DNA of 49,840 nt from an uncultured Bacilli bacterium (GTDB lineage Bacteria > Bacillota_I > Bacilli_A > RFN20 > CAG-449): NCBI GenBank assembly GCA_944332525.1, contig CALVKD010000001.1:1-49840 (forward strand). Direction: 5' to 3'. The notes below the pieces were generated by a model. The model worked only from the letters and a program-made list of their open reading frames with translations. It was not told the origin of the DNA and searched no databases. Positions 24,793 to 33,360 of this stretch are shown piece after piece; the first letter of the stretch is position 1; every line of letters begins with the position of its first letter. The translations under genes and the position numbers were made by a program.

Positions 24793-25911
24793 ATGGCCCA
24801 AAAGAGAGATCCATATGAGGTTTTAGGTGTTTCTAAGAGCGCATCAGCTGATGAAATAAAATCAGCTTATCGTAAACTCGCAAAAAAATACCATCCTGAT
24901 CTAAATAAGGAGCCGGGTGCTGAAGAAAAATTTAAAGAAGTTCAAGAGGCATACGATATCTTATCAGATCCAAATAAAAAAGTTAAATACGATCAATTTG
25001 GCTATGCTGCTTTCGATCCAAATAGCGGTGGATTCGGTGGCGGAAATCCTTTCGGAGATTTCGGTGATGTCGATTTAGGCGATATCTTTGGTAGTTTCTT
25101 TGGCGGTGGCCGTTCGCGGAGAAGTCAGTCATCTGGCCCAGTTCGCGGCGCAGATAATTTAATGCGCGTGAGAATTTCTTTCATGGATGCGATAAACGGC
25201 AAGAAGATTGTCATTAATCCAGTTGTTGAAGAAACATGCCCGCATTGTAACGGAACTGGTGCTGAGACACCTAGTGATATTCAATCATGTCCAGATTGCC
25301 ACGGAACTGGTAGAATTAGAAGCGTCCAAAATACTATTTTTGGCCGGATGCAAAGCGAGAGAGCTTGTCCGCGTTGTAATGGAACTGGCAAGATCATCAA
25401 TAAGCGTTGTAGCGTTTGCCAAGGCAAGGGATATACTTCTAAGAAAGAAGAATTGGAAGTCAATATTCCAGCCGGCATATCATCAGGGCAACAAGTTGTT
25501 GTTCGCGGAAAAGGTCAACGCGGTCAAAATGGTGGACCTAATGGTGATCTTTACATCGAAGTTGTGGTCGATGATAGCAAGATTTTCACCCGTGAAGGCA
25601 ATGATATACATATTTATAAAGATGTTTCATATATTGATGCGATTCTCGGCTGCGAAGTTGAAGTCGATACTGTATATGGCAAAGTAAGTATGAAGATTCC
25701 AGCGGGAACTCAGCCGAATACAATTCTTAGATTATCCGGCAAAGGTGTTAAAGATTTGCGTTCGAGTTCTTATGGTGATGAATTAGTTCATATTAACATC
25801 AAATTGCCAACATCAATTAGCAAAGAAGAAAAGGATTTATTGTTGCAATTACGCGATAAATCAAGTAAAAAAAGCAATAATATCTTCTCATCAATCTTCG
25901 GAAAGAAATAA
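24793..25911 (+). CDS. dnaJ: Chaperone DnaJ (Hsp40)
   Basis: The DnaK co-chaperone has 372 residues. The J domain has the HPD motif at residues 34-36 (KKYHPDLN). A Gly/Phe region follows, then the zinc domain with four C-x-x-C-x-G-x-G repeats ([32 protein letters not shown]), and the C-terminal substrate domain. This is a complete type I DnaJ. It is followed by a hairpin terminator, so it is the last gene of the heat-shock operon. Confidence 0.98.
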   Translation: MAQKRDPYEVLGVSKSASADEIKSAYRKLAKKYHPDLNKEPGAEEKFKEVQEAYDILSDPNKKVKYDQFGYAAFDPNSGGFGGGNPFGDFGDVDLGDIFGSFFGGGRSRRSQSSGPVRGADNLMRVRISFMDAINGKKIVINPVVEETCPHCNGTGAETPSDIQSCPDCHGTGRIRSVQNTIFGRMQSERACPRCNGTGKIINKRCSVCQGKGYTSKKEELEVNIPAGISSGQQVVVRGKGQRGQNGGPNGDLYIEVVVDDSKIFTREGNDIHIYKDVSYIDAILGCEVEVDTVYGKVSMKIPAGTQPNTILRLSGKGVKDLRSSSYGDELVHINIKLPTSISKEEKDLLLQLRDKSSKKSNNIFSSIFGKK

Positions 25912-25924
25912 AATTAAATCTAAA

Positions 25925-25952
25925 GGAAGCTCATTTCGAGTTTCCTTTTTTT
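25925..25952 (+). terminator. Rho-independent terminator after dnaJ
   Basis: GGAAGCTC / GAGTTTCC with a five-base loop ATTTC (one G-T pair in the stem), followed by seven T. Confidence 0.85.
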
Positions 25953-25980
25953 GTTAAAATGATAGGTATGATTTTGGCAA

Positions 25981-26007
25981 AATAAAAAGTCCCAGTAATG
26001 GGACTTT
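25981..26007 (-). terminator. Rho-independent terminator of the tRNA operon
   Basis: On the minus strand AAAGTCCC, loop ATTACT and GGGACTTT are followed by TTATT. This ends the three-tRNA transcript about 45 bases after tRNA-Ser. Confidence 0.75.
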
Positions 26008-26050
26008 ATTAATCATTTTGCTACGATGTAACAAAATGCTAGTTATGAGA

Positions 26051-26141
26051 TGGCGGAGAAACAGAGATTTGAACTCTGGCGGGACGCGAATCCCCTATCG
26101 GTTTTCAAGACCGACCCCTTCAGCCACTTGGGTATTTCTCC
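26051..26141 (-). tRNA. tRNA-Ser (TGA)
   Basis: A 91-base class II tRNA read on the minus strand. The acceptor GGAGAAA pairs with TTTCTCC, the anticodon loop CTTGAAA gives anticodon TGA, and the variable arm is long (GATAGGGGATTCGCGTCCC). The T-arm is AGAGTTCAAATCTCT and the 3' CCA is encoded. The length and the variable arm fix it as serine. Confidence 0.95.
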
Positions 26142-26163
26142 ACATATATATCATATCGCAAGT

Positions 26164-26240
26164 TGGTGGACCCGGAGGGGCTCGAACCCACGACCCGCGG
26201 TTTATGAGACCGCTGCTCTAACCAACTGCGCTACGGGTCC
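26164..26240 (-). tRNA. tRNA with CAT anticodon (Met or lysidine-modified Ile2)
   Basis: A 77-base tRNA on the minus strand. The acceptor is GGACCCG, the anticodon stem GCGGT / ACCGC and the loop CTCATAA with anticodon CAT; CCA is encoded. The anticodon stem lacks the three G-C pairs of an initiator. The acceptor and body (GGACC, then GGTTAGAGCAG) are closer to the CAT-reading isoleucine tRNA that TilS modifies than to elongator Met, but only a TilS-substrate comparison would decide. Confidence 0.85.
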
Positions 26241-26246
26241 AAATAA

Positions 26247-26323
26247 TGGTGGCGGCGGAGGGACTCGGACCCCCGACATACCGGGTATGAGACGGTTGCT
26301 CTAACCAACTGGGCTACGCCGCC
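26247..26323 (-). tRNA. tRNA-Met (CAT), elongator type
   Basis: A 77-base tRNA on the minus strand. The acceptor is GGCGGCG, the loop CTCATAC has anticodon CAT, the T-arm is GGGGGTCCGAGTCCC and CCA is encoded. The acceptor and T-arm resemble Bacillus elongator tRNA-Met. The last base pair of the anticodon stem would be T-C, a mismatch that slightly enlarges the loop. It is the first gene of the tRNA operon, six bases before the next tRNA. Confidence 0.88.
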
Positions 26324-26345
26324 ATAACACTTAACGCGCCTTATA

Positions 26346-26374
26346 ATAATATGAGATATATGATATAAAATCAA
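26346..26374 (-). promoter_or_regulatory. Promoter of the tRNA operon
   Basis: On the minus strand TTGATT (26369-26374), 17 bases and TATTAT (26346-26351) precede the first tRNA by about 22 bases. Confidence 0.65.
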
Positions 26375-26563
26375 GCGTTTTTTTAATTTTTTTAAAATAA
26401 AAAAACTAATATTTTCTCTCATATTAAAATGACTGGTTAAATTTTAATTATATAAAAATAATTATTATTCAAAATGTTTTGCAGTTAAGAAATAGTATCG
26501 CATTCTTTCAATTTTTTCATGATAGTGCTATTATTAAAATAGAAGATAACTTGGAGGAATAAT

Positions 26564-27094
26564 ATGAAAAAATTATTAATAGTTGTCGATTATCAAAAGG
26601 ATTTTGTCGATGGCGCATTAGGATTTGAGGCGGCTAAAAAAATTGAATCTTATATTTCTGATTTAATTAAAGAATATCGGGCAAACGGTGATGAAGTCAT
26701 GTTTACAATGGATACTCATGATGACGATTATTTAAAAACTGAAGAGGGAAAATATATTCCTACTAAGCACTGCATTAGAGGGACTGATGGATATAAACTC
26801 TATGGAAAAGTTGCTCGTTTATCAGGTGGTTCATTAATCTTTGAAAAGCGCGCATTCCCATCATCTCAGCTCTGTTTCTATCTTAGAGGATCGGGCTATA
26901 CTGAAGTGACACTTGTCGGAGTCGTTACCAATGTCTGCGTATTAGCAAATGCAATCATGGTGAAGGCAGCATTACCATATGCTCATATCATTATCGATGC
27001 TAAGGGATGTGCCTCAAATAATCCTGAACTTGAACAGAAGGCTTTCGATATTTGTAAAGACTTATTAATTGAGGTTAAAAATAGTGATAGATAA
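26564..27094 (+). CDS. Cysteine hydrolase of the isochorismatase/nicotinamidase family
   Basis: The protein has 176 residues. The catalytic triad is visible: D9 in VVDYQKDF, K95 in FEKRAF and C125 in VVTNVCVLAN. Possible metal ligands are D50, H52 (MDTHDDDY) and H69 (TKHCIRG), as in nicotinamidases. The probable reaction is nicotinamide to nicotinate in NAD salvage; other amide substrates cannot be excluded. The ribosome binding site is GGAGG. The next gene starts inside its last bases, so they are coupled. Confidence 0.85.
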   Translation: MKKLLIVVDYQKDFVDGALGFEAAKKIESYISDLIKEYRANGDEVMFTMDTHDDDYLKTEEGKYIPTKHCIRGTDGYKLYGKVARLSGGSLIFEKRAFPSSQLCFYLRGSGYTEVTLVGVVTNVCVLANAIMVKAALPYAHIIIDAKGCASNNPELEQKAFDICKDLLIEVKNSDR

Positions 27095-27518
27095 ACTATC
27101 TAATTTCTTTAAAGAATTTTTTACTAAACAAACTCAAATACTATTTTTTAGGACAATGATTGTGTCACTTGTCCTTTTTGTCATTTTATCTGTTTTCTTC
27201 TTTTTCTCATTGATGGGGATTCCACTTGGATTTCTCTTGGGAGTTGTTGCTTCTTTTGGAGGATATTTGCTCCGTTATATCTATAAGAAAAACGATCGAG
27301 ACAATTCTAAAAGCATCATAATTGAAACAGCAGCATCGTTCCTCTTAGGCATTTTAGTAGTTATTTATTATTTGTTTTTTATTGTACTGGCCTTATTTTT
27401 ATATCATTCCGGAATAACTGCATTTAATTATGTAACAGTATTAATCGGATTAGCGATGATTGATATAGTTAGATACTTAACAAAATATTTTTTTCGAAAT
27501 GAAGGAGGGAAGGCATGA
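27084..27518 (+). CDS. Four-helix membrane protein of unknown function
   Basis: The protein has 144 residues with four hydrophobic segments, two before and two after a short charged loop (RYIYKKNDRDNSK, roughly residues 64-76). The GTG start at 27084 is chosen because GAGG at 27071-27074 lies nine bases upstream; an earlier TTG in frame at 27069 has no RBS. It overlaps the hydrolase gene by 11 bases and the pyrophosphatase gene by four (ATGA), so all three are coupled. The layout is loosely reminiscent of AtpI-like small membrane proteins, but no family motif is certain. Confidence 0.6.
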   Translation: MIDKLSNFFKEFFTKQTQILFFRTMIVSLVLFVILSVFFFFSLMGIPLGFLLGVVASFGGYLLRYIYKKNDRDNSKSIIIETAASFLLGILVVIYYLFFIVLALFLYHSGITAFNYVTVLIGLAMIDIVRYLTKYFFRNEGGKA

Positions 27519-28060
27519 ATATTTGGCATGACATAGATCCTAAACGCGTGACATCAAAAGAGTTTGTTGCAGTTGTGGAAATCACATCAGGAAGCAAAAA
27601 TAAATATGAATTAGATAAGGAAACGGGGCTATTAAGGTTGGACAGAGTCCTCTATACCGCGACTCATTATCCTGCTAATTATGGATTTATTCCTTTAACC
27701 TATGCAGAAGACCACGATCCTCTTGATGTTTTAATAATTTGTTCGCAACCATTGCTTCCATTAACTTTGGTTCGCTGTCGCCCGATTGGCATTTTGAAGA
27801 TGAAAGATGATGGAGAAGGCGATGAAAAGATTATTGCTGTGTGCCTAGATGATCCGGCCTATGAATACATAACTACCATTCATGAATTGCCTTTGCATGT
27901 TTTTAAAGAGTTCAAACATTTCTTTGAAGTTTATAAAATTCTTGAAGGTAAAAAAACAGTAGTTGAACATATTCATAATGCTGATGTTGCTGAACAAATT
28001 ATTCAAGAATGCATAGATCGCTACATTTCTGTCTTCGGAGATAAAAAAGAAATTAAATAA
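27515..28060 (+). CDS. ppa: Inorganic pyrophosphatase, family I
   Basis: Family I pyrophosphatase hydrolyses pyrophosphate to phosphate and pulls biosynthesis forward. The 181-residue protein has HYPANYGFIP and AEDHDPLDVLII, with the conserved Asp cluster, and further metal/phosphate-binding charges in KMKDDGEGDEKIIAV. The length is that of bacterial soluble forms. GGAGG precedes the ATG. It is coupled to the membrane protein upstream and lies 21 bases before tex. Confidence 0.95.
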   Translation: MNIWHDIDPKRVTSKEFVAVVEITSGSKNKYELDKETGLLRLDRVLYTATHYPANYGFIPLTYAEDHDPLDVLIICSQPLLPLTLVRCRPIGILKMKDDGEGDEKIIAVCLDDPAYEYITTIHELPLHVFKEFKHFFEVYKILEGKKTVVEHIHNADVAEQIIQECIDRYISVFGDKKEIK

Positions 28061-28081
28061 ATTAGAAGGTACTACAAAATT

Positions 28082-30238
28082 ATGGAAATTAATAAAAAAT
28101 TAGCTGAAGAATTAAATATTAAAATTAGTCAAGTCGACGCGGTTTTAAAATTATTAAGTGAAGGTGATACTATCCCTTTTATCGCTCGTTATCGGAAAGA
28201 AGTAACTGGATCGCTTGATGATGAAATTTTAAGAAAATTTGAAGAGAGATTAGCTTATCTCAATAATTTACAAGATCGCATGAATACAGTTATCGGAACT
28301 ATTGAAGAACAAGGTAAGATGACTGATGAATTACGCGAAAAGATTGATAATTGCCAAACTCTCAGTGAACTGGAGGATTTGTATCGACCATATAAACCTA
28401 AAAAGAAAACTCGCGCGGTTATCGCTAAGCAAAAGGGCTTAGAGCCATTAAGCGAATATATTCTTGAGCAAGTAGAAGAAAAGCCATTAATGGAAAAATG
28501 TGCAGAGTTTATCGATGAAGAAAAAGGTGTCAAGACAGCTGAAGAAGCATTGCAAGGCGCTAAAGATATCATTGCTGAAAAAATTAGCGATGATCCAGAT
28601 TATCGTAAGGTAATTAAAAGACTCGATCAGAAGAAAGCTTTAATTACTTCTAAAGAAGTTAAAAAAGCGGAAAATGATGTCTACGGCATGTATAGCGATT
28701 ATCAAGAATTAATTTCTAAAATTCCTCCTCATCGAATCCTTGCGTTAAACCGCGGTGAGAAAGAAAAATGCCTAAGGGTAGCAATTGAAACACCTGAAGA
28801 AGAAATTTTAAATTATCTTGAGTTACGCATAATTAATGAAAAATCTCCTTTTGAAGATGTGTTAAAAGAGACAATTAAAGACGCTTATGAAAGATTGATC
28901 GCTCCGTCAATTGAAAATGAAATCCGTAATGATTTAGAAGAAAAAGCTGAAGATGAGAGCATGGAAGTTTTCAAAGATAATTTAGTGCAGGTTTTACTTC
29001 AATCGCCGATTAAGGATAAAGTAGTTCTCGGATTTGACCCAGGTTATTCCCATGGCTGCAAGCTAGCGGTTGTCGATGGTACGGGAAAAGTTTTAGCTAC
29101 TGACGTCATCCGTCCTACATTGAAATCAGATAAAGAAGCTGAAAAAGCTAAAAAAGTTTTACTTGATTTAATTAAACGTTATCATATCGATTTAATCGCC
29201 TTAGGAAATGGAACAGCTTCGCGTGAATCTGAAAATTTCTTAAAGAATTTAATAAAAGAAAATAATTTAGAAAAACAAATTAAATATTTAATCGTTTCTG
29301 AGGCAGGAGCTTCCGTTTATTCTGCTACTGATTTAGCCAAAAAAGAATTCCCGGATTTCGATGTTAATCTTCGTTCAGCAGTATCTATCGCTCGGAGATT
29401 ACAAGATCCTCTCGCTGAATTAGTTAAAATTCCTCCAGAATCGATAGGTGTCGGTCAATATCAGCACGATATGAACCAAAAGCGCTTAAAAGAAGTCTTA
29501 GGAAATGTTGTTGAAGACTGTGTTAACTCAGTCGGTGTTAATCTTAATTCTGCATCGGTATCTTTGCTTAATTATGTTTCAGGAATTTCACCGAGCATCG
29601 CTAAAAACATTGTTGCTTACCGCGATGAGCATGGTAATTTCCGTAATAGAGAAGAGTTATTATCGGTCAAAATGCTCGGACAAAAAGCCTATGAGCAATG
29701 CGCTGGATTTTTAAGGCTTGAAGGCGATAACCCTCTCGATAATACCGCGGTTCACCCTGAATCCTATGAGACAGCAAAAAAACTTTTGAAATCTCTTAAT
29801 TTAGCTTTAAAAGATTTAGGAAGCGAAGAGTTAATTTCTTCTTTAAACCATATTAATGACATTAATGCTTTAGCCAAATCTCTTAATGTTGGAGTTCCAA
29901 CTTTAGAAGATATCATCGCTGAATTAAAGCGTCCAGGAAGAGATATCCGCGAAGATTATAAACAAGTTGAATATTCTAACGATATTATGGATATCAGCGA
30001 TTTAAAGGTCGGTATGCAGCTTTATGGAACGGTTAGAAATATTATGGATTTTGGTTGCTTTGTCGATTTAGGTGTTCATGTCGACGGACTAGTCCATATT
30101 TCAGAACTTTCTAATAAGTTTATAAAAAATCCACGTGAAGTTGTCCACGTTAACGATGTCGTTAAAGTAAAGGTTATTTCAGTTGATGTCGAGAAAAAGA
30201 GGATTGGTCTCTCGATGAAACAAGTTTCTAATGCCTAA
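28082..30238 (+). CDS. tex: Tex-family RNA-binding transcription factor
   Basis: The protein has 718 residues with a complete Tex architecture: the N-terminal helical domain (IPFIARYRKEVTGSLDDEIL), a YqgF/RNase-H-like core (VLGFDPGYSHGCKLAVVDG), helix-hairpin-helix repeats (LNYVSGISPSIAKNIVAYRD) and a C-terminal S1 domain (GTVRNIMDFGCFVDLGVHVD). Tex proteins bind RNA polymerase and nucleic acids and affect transcription and stress tolerance. The gene ends in a bidirectional terminator shared with thrS. Confidence 0.95.
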   Translation: MEINKKLAEELNIKISQVDAVLKLLSEGDTIPFIARYRKEVTGSLDDEILRKFEERLAYLNNLQDRMNTVIGTIEEQGKMTDELREKIDNCQTLSELEDLYRPYKPKKKTRAVIAKQKGLEPLSEYILEQVEEKPLMEKCAEFIDEEKGVKTAEEALQGAKDIIAEKISDDPDYRKVIKRLDQKKALITSKEVKKAENDVYGMYSDYQELISKIPPHRILALNRGEKEKCLRVAIETPEEEILNYLELRIINEKSPFEDVLKETIKDAYERLIAPSIENEIRNDLEEKAEDESMEVFKDNLVQVLLQSPIKDKVVLGFDPGYSHGCKLAVVDGTGKVLATDVIRPTLKSDKEAEKAKKVLLDLIKRYHIDLIALGNGTASRESENFLKNLIKENNLEKQIKYLIVSEAGASVYSATDLAKKEFPDFDVNLRSAVSIARRLQDPLAELVKIPPESIGVGQYQHDMNQKRLKEVLGNVVEDCVNSVGVNLNSASVSLLNYVSGISPSIAKNIVAYRDEHGNFRNREELLSVKMLGQKAYEQCAGFLRLEGDNPLDNTAVHPESYETAKKLLKSLNLALKDLGSEELISSLNHINDINALAKSLNVGVPTLEDIIAELKRPGRDIREDYKQVEYSNDIMDISDLKVGMQLYGTVRNIMDFGCFVDLGVHVDGLVHISELSNKFIKNPREVVHVNDVVKVKVISVDVEKKRIGLSMKQVSNA

Positions 30239-30275
30239 CAAAAAAAAGCAGAATCAAGCGATTCTGCTTTTTTTT
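30239..30275. terminator. Bidirectional terminator between tex and thrS
   Basis: The stem GCAGAATC (30248-30255), loop AAGC and GATTCTGC (30260-30267) is flanked by an A-run on the left and a T-run on the right. It therefore terminates both convergent transcripts. Confidence 0.9.
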
Positions 30276-30287
30276 ATGATTGATAGA

Positions 30288-32198
30288 TTATTTTTCAGTT
30301 AAGAGAGTTTTCTTTTCGATTTCGTCTTTAATTAATTTAACGAATTCCTCAACAGAAACAGTGATTTGTTCTTTTGAGCCATACTTACGATATGTTACGG
30401 TGTGATCTTTAACTTCATTGTCGCCGATGACGAGAGTATACGGAATCTTATGGGTTTGAGCTTCTCTTAAGCGGTAGCCTAATTTCTCTTCGCGTTCATC
30501 GACTTCACTTCTCAAATGAAGATCCATAAATTGTTCATTTAATTTTTCAGCGTATTCGTTATGGACGGAAGCGACTGGTAAAATCTTAACTTGAACTGGA
30601 GCTAACCAAGTTGGGAAAGCACCGGCGAAGTTTTCGGTGATAATTGCAATGAATCTTTCAAGCGAACCAAAGCAAGCGCGGTGAATCATAACCGGAGTAA
30701 CTTTATTGCCGTCTTTATCAATGTAGAAGCAATTGAAACGTCCTGGTAATTGCATATCGAGTTGGATTGTGCCGCATTGCCAAATTCTATTCATTGAATC
30801 GCGAAGTTTGAAATCGAGTTTTGGACCATAGAAAGCTCCATCACCTGGATTAATCTTGAATTCGCGTCCGGTTGCTTTGCAGGCTGCGATTAAATCAGCT
30901 TCAGCCTTGTCCCAAACAGCGATATCACCGATGAAGTTATCTTCTGGACGAGTTGATAATTCGATGTGGTAATTTAGGTGGAACAAGGAATAAATGTGGT
31001 CATAAACCTTGATGATATTGGTGATTTCTTCACCGATTTGATCTTCTCTTAATAAGATATGAGCATCATCTTGAGTAAAGGTTCTAACGCGGAATAAGCC
31101 GTTTAAAGCACCTGATGCTTCGTGACGGTGTACGTGACCGAGTTCAGCAATTCTAACAGGTAAATCTTTATAAGAATGTAAAGAATTATTGTAGATAAGG
31201 ATTGCTCCTGGGCAGTTCATCGGCTTAATCGCATATGGTGTATCATCGACCATTGTGATATACATATCATCTTTATAGTGATCCCAGTGTCCTGAAATTT
31301 CCCATAATTCTTTACTGAGCATCATTGGGGTCTCGCAGACGAGGTAACCATGTTTACGGTGGAAATCAATCCAATAATTCTCTAATTCTCTCTTAATAGC
31401 GTATCCATTAGGAAGGAAGAATGGTAATCCTGGACCACATTCACTCATCATGAAGAGACCGAGTTCTTTACCAATCTTTCTGTGGTCTCTCTTCTTTCTT
31501 TCCTCTAAATCGTGAAGGTGATTTTGTAATTCTTCTTCAGTGAAGAAAGAAGTACCATAGATTCTAGTTAACATTTTATTGTTAACATTGCCTCTCCAGT
31601 AAGCCCCGGCAACTGATAAAAGTTTGAAGTGTTGAATTTGTGAAACTTTTTCAACGTGTGGGCCAGAGCATAAATCATAAAAATCGCCTTGACGGTAGAT
31701 AGTAATTTCTCCATCAATTCCGTCGATTAATTCTAATTTATATGGATTATTTGCAAATAATTTCTTAGCTTCTTCTTTGCTTACGATTTCTCTGACGATT
31801 TCTTTTCCGGAAGAAGCAATTTTTTTCATTTCCTTTTCAATCTTTGGAAAATCGGCATCGGTAATTTTTTCATCACCGAAATCGACATCATAATAGAAAC
31901 CTTCTTCAATACTTGGTCCAAAGCCAAATTTAGCATTTGGATAGAGGTGAGAAATAGCTTCTGCCATTAAGTGGGAAGTTGAGTGATTTAAGACATCATA
32001 AGATTCTTCATCACCTTTTTTAATAATTTCAAAATGTCCTTCGTGTTCAATAGGGCGTTTTAAATCGAAAATTTCTCCATCGAGTTTATAAGCGATAGCT
32101 TGCTTAGCAAGCGAGGAAGAAATTTTTTTTGCGATATCTTCGCCATTTTCATTGGCTTGGACTTCAAGTTCGCGATCATCGAGTAAATATACTTTCAT
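30288..32198 (-). CDS. thrS: Threonyl-tRNA synthetase
   Basis: This class II synthetase of 636 residues charges tRNA-Thr. Domains in order: an N-terminal TGS domain (MKVYLLDDRELEV), the editing/second additional domain with HSTSHLMAEAI and the zinc/His motif SGPHVEK, the catalytic core (PMNCPGAILIY, YRVRTFTQDDAH-like segment, HRACFGSLERF) and the anticodon-binding C-terminus. A T-box riboswitch lies directly upstream, so it is induced when uncharged tRNA-Thr accumulates. The ribosome binding site is AAAGGAG. Confidence 0.97.
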   Translation of the reverse strand: MKVYLLDDRELEVQANENGEDIAKKISSSLAKQAIAYKLDGEIFDLKRPIEHEGHFEIIKKGDEESYDVLNHSTSHLMAEAISHLYPNAKFGFGPSIEEGFYYDVDFGDEKITDADFPKIEKEMKKIASSGKEIVREIVSKEEAKKLFANNPYKLELIDGIDGEITIYRQGDFYDLCSGPHVEKVSQIQHFKLLSVAGAYWRGNVNNKMLTRIYGTSFFTEEELQNHLHDLEERKKRDHRKIGKELGLFMMSECGPGLPFFLPNGYAIKRELENYWIDFHRKHGYLVCETPMMLSKELWEISGHWDHYKDDMYITMVDDTPYAIKPMNCPGAILIYNNSLHSYKDLPVRIAELGHVHRHEASGALNGLFRVRTFTQDDAHILLREDQIGEEITNIIKVYDHIYSLFHLNYHIELSTRPEDNFIGDIAVWDKAEADLIAACKATGREFKINPGDGAFYGPKLDFKLRDSMNRIWQCGTIQLDMQLPGRFNCFYIDKDGNKVTPVMIHRACFGSLERFIAIITENFAGAFPTWLAPVQVKILPVASVHNEYAEKLNEQFMDLHLRSEVDEREEKLGYRLREAQTHKIPYTLVIGDNEVKDHTVTYRKYGSKEQITVSVEEFVKLIKDEIEKKTLLTEK

Positions 32199-32213
32199 AA
32201 TGTTCTCCTTTCA

Positions 32214-32445
32214 TAAAAAAATCCTTATGGAAATAAAAACCATAAGGACGAATTTACCGCGGTACCACCTTAGTTCATTTATATAAAAAACAATAAATGC
32301 ACTTCATTAATTGCTTTTAACGCAAGCGACGTCTTATTACTAAGAAAGCTCCATAGTGGTATTCAGAGTTTTGTTTGCTGCTTTCACCAACTGCAGCAAT
32401 CTCTGGAAAGTTTCTCTGAACGTGTCTACTTCATTGCTCGGCTAT
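32214..32445 (-). promoter_or_regulatory. T-box riboswitch of thrS
   Basis: Read on the minus strand, the leader shows a stem I region with CTCTGAATACCACT, where ACC is a threonine specifier codon. It also has a distal loop with GGTGAAAGCAGC and the conserved T-box AAGGTGGTACCGCGG, whose TGGT should pair with the tRNA 3' end. A terminator hairpin follows. Uncharged tRNA-Thr binding is expected to favour antitermination. Boundaries are approximate. Confidence 0.93.
32215..32248 (-). terminator. T-box leader terminator of thrS
   Basis: On the minus strand TCCTTATGG pairs with CCATAAGGA around an AT-rich loop, followed by seven T. The T-box bases immediately upstream can form the competing antiterminator. 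Confidence 0.85.
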
Positions 32446-32474
32446 ATTATTTGCTAGTTGCTTTTTATTTGCAA
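32446..32474 (-). promoter_or_regulatory. Putative thrS promoter
   Basis: TTGCAA (32469-32474) and an A/T-rich -10 around 32446-32456 sit just upstream of the T-box and next to the 3' end of the ROK gene. The exact -10 is ambiguous. Confidence 0.35.
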
Positions 32475-32488
32475 GAGATTTTTATCTT

Positions 32489-33358
32489 TTATTTGTCAAA
32501 ATAGAAACCAACAGCTGCTCCACCCATCAATCCGGCATCTTGATCGAATTTAGCAAAGACAAATGCTGGGGATTTTAAAGGGAATTTTTCAATATATTGA
32601 TAGAAACGGTGCTTAAGCTCCTCAACGAAGACAGAACTTGATAACATAACTCCACCAGATAAAACAATGCAATCGACATTGTACATGATTTGAATATTGG
32701 CAATTAATTTTGCAACATGCTCAAGCCAGAGATCATAAAGTCTTAGGGCTCGAGAATTTCTTTTAGCGACGAGTTCAAAGAATTCTTTTGCATTTTCAAT
32801 CATAAATTGATGTTTATGGCAGAGTCTTTTGATTCCGTTACCAGAAAGATATTCTTCTACCTCGTGATAGTTATGTTCAATATAAATATAAGTATGACCA
32901 ATTTCGAAAGGTAAATTGAGGAGCTTGTGGTTATAGACAAAGCCTCCTCCGATACCAGAAGAAATGGTGATGAAGAAGGAAGAATTATATTCTTTACTGC
33001 TTCCAAAAATTGATTCGGAAAAAGCAGTAGCATTAGCATCATTAACAACTTTCACCGTTAACGAAGGAAAAGCCTCTTCAATAACTTTTTTGAGATTAAA
33101 ATCATTAATATATAAGTTAGGCGAAGCGGTGATGATTCCGTTTTCAACAAATCCGCACGCAGAAACACCGACTGTATCAATATCGTATTCTGAATAATTT
33201 AATGAAGAAATCATTCGAATAATTTGCTGTCCGAGGGCTTCTTTATCATACTTAAGAGAATGCTCGCGGAGCACTTTAACAATTGTGCAATCGTTTTTTA
33301 CTATTCCAACGCGCACATTGGTTCCGCCTAAATCGACAGATATTACGTACTCTTTCAT
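32489..33358 (-). CDS. ROK-family sugar kinase (probable glucokinase) without the zinc motif
   Basis: ROK kinases phosphorylate glucose or related sugars with ATP. The 289-residue protein has the ATP-site SVDLGGTNVRVG, VNDANATAFSE with the catalytic Asp region, ISSGIGGGFVYN and the substrate-side EIGHTYI. The usual C-G-C-G-x-x-G-C zinc cluster that follows the Glu-His pair in most ROK enzymes is missing (EHNYHEVEEYLSGNGIK). It lies two bases downstream of pyk on the same strand, so the first and last steps of glycolysis may share a transcript. Substrate specificity is an inference. Confidence 0.83.
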   Translation of the reverse strand: MKEYVISVDLGGTNVRVGIVKNDCTIVKVLREHSLKYDKEALGQQIIRMISSLNYSEYDIDTVGVSACGFVENGIITASPNLYINDFNLKKVIEEAFPSLTVKVVNDANATAFSESIFGSSKEYNSSFFITISSGIGGGFVYNHKLLNLPFEIGHTYIYIEHNYHEVEEYLSGNGIKRLCHKHQFMIENAKEFFELVAKRNSRALRLYDLWLEHVAKLIANIQIMYNVDCIVLSGGVMLSSSVFVEELKHRFYQYIEKFPLKSPAFVFAKFDQDAGLMGGAAVGFYFDK

Positions 33359-33360
33359 AA

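Noticed and set aside
26018-26422. Open reading frames on both strands of the tRNA region
   Set aside because: They are shadows of three well-formed tRNA genes with encoded CCA ends; no ribosome binding site or protein family is visible.
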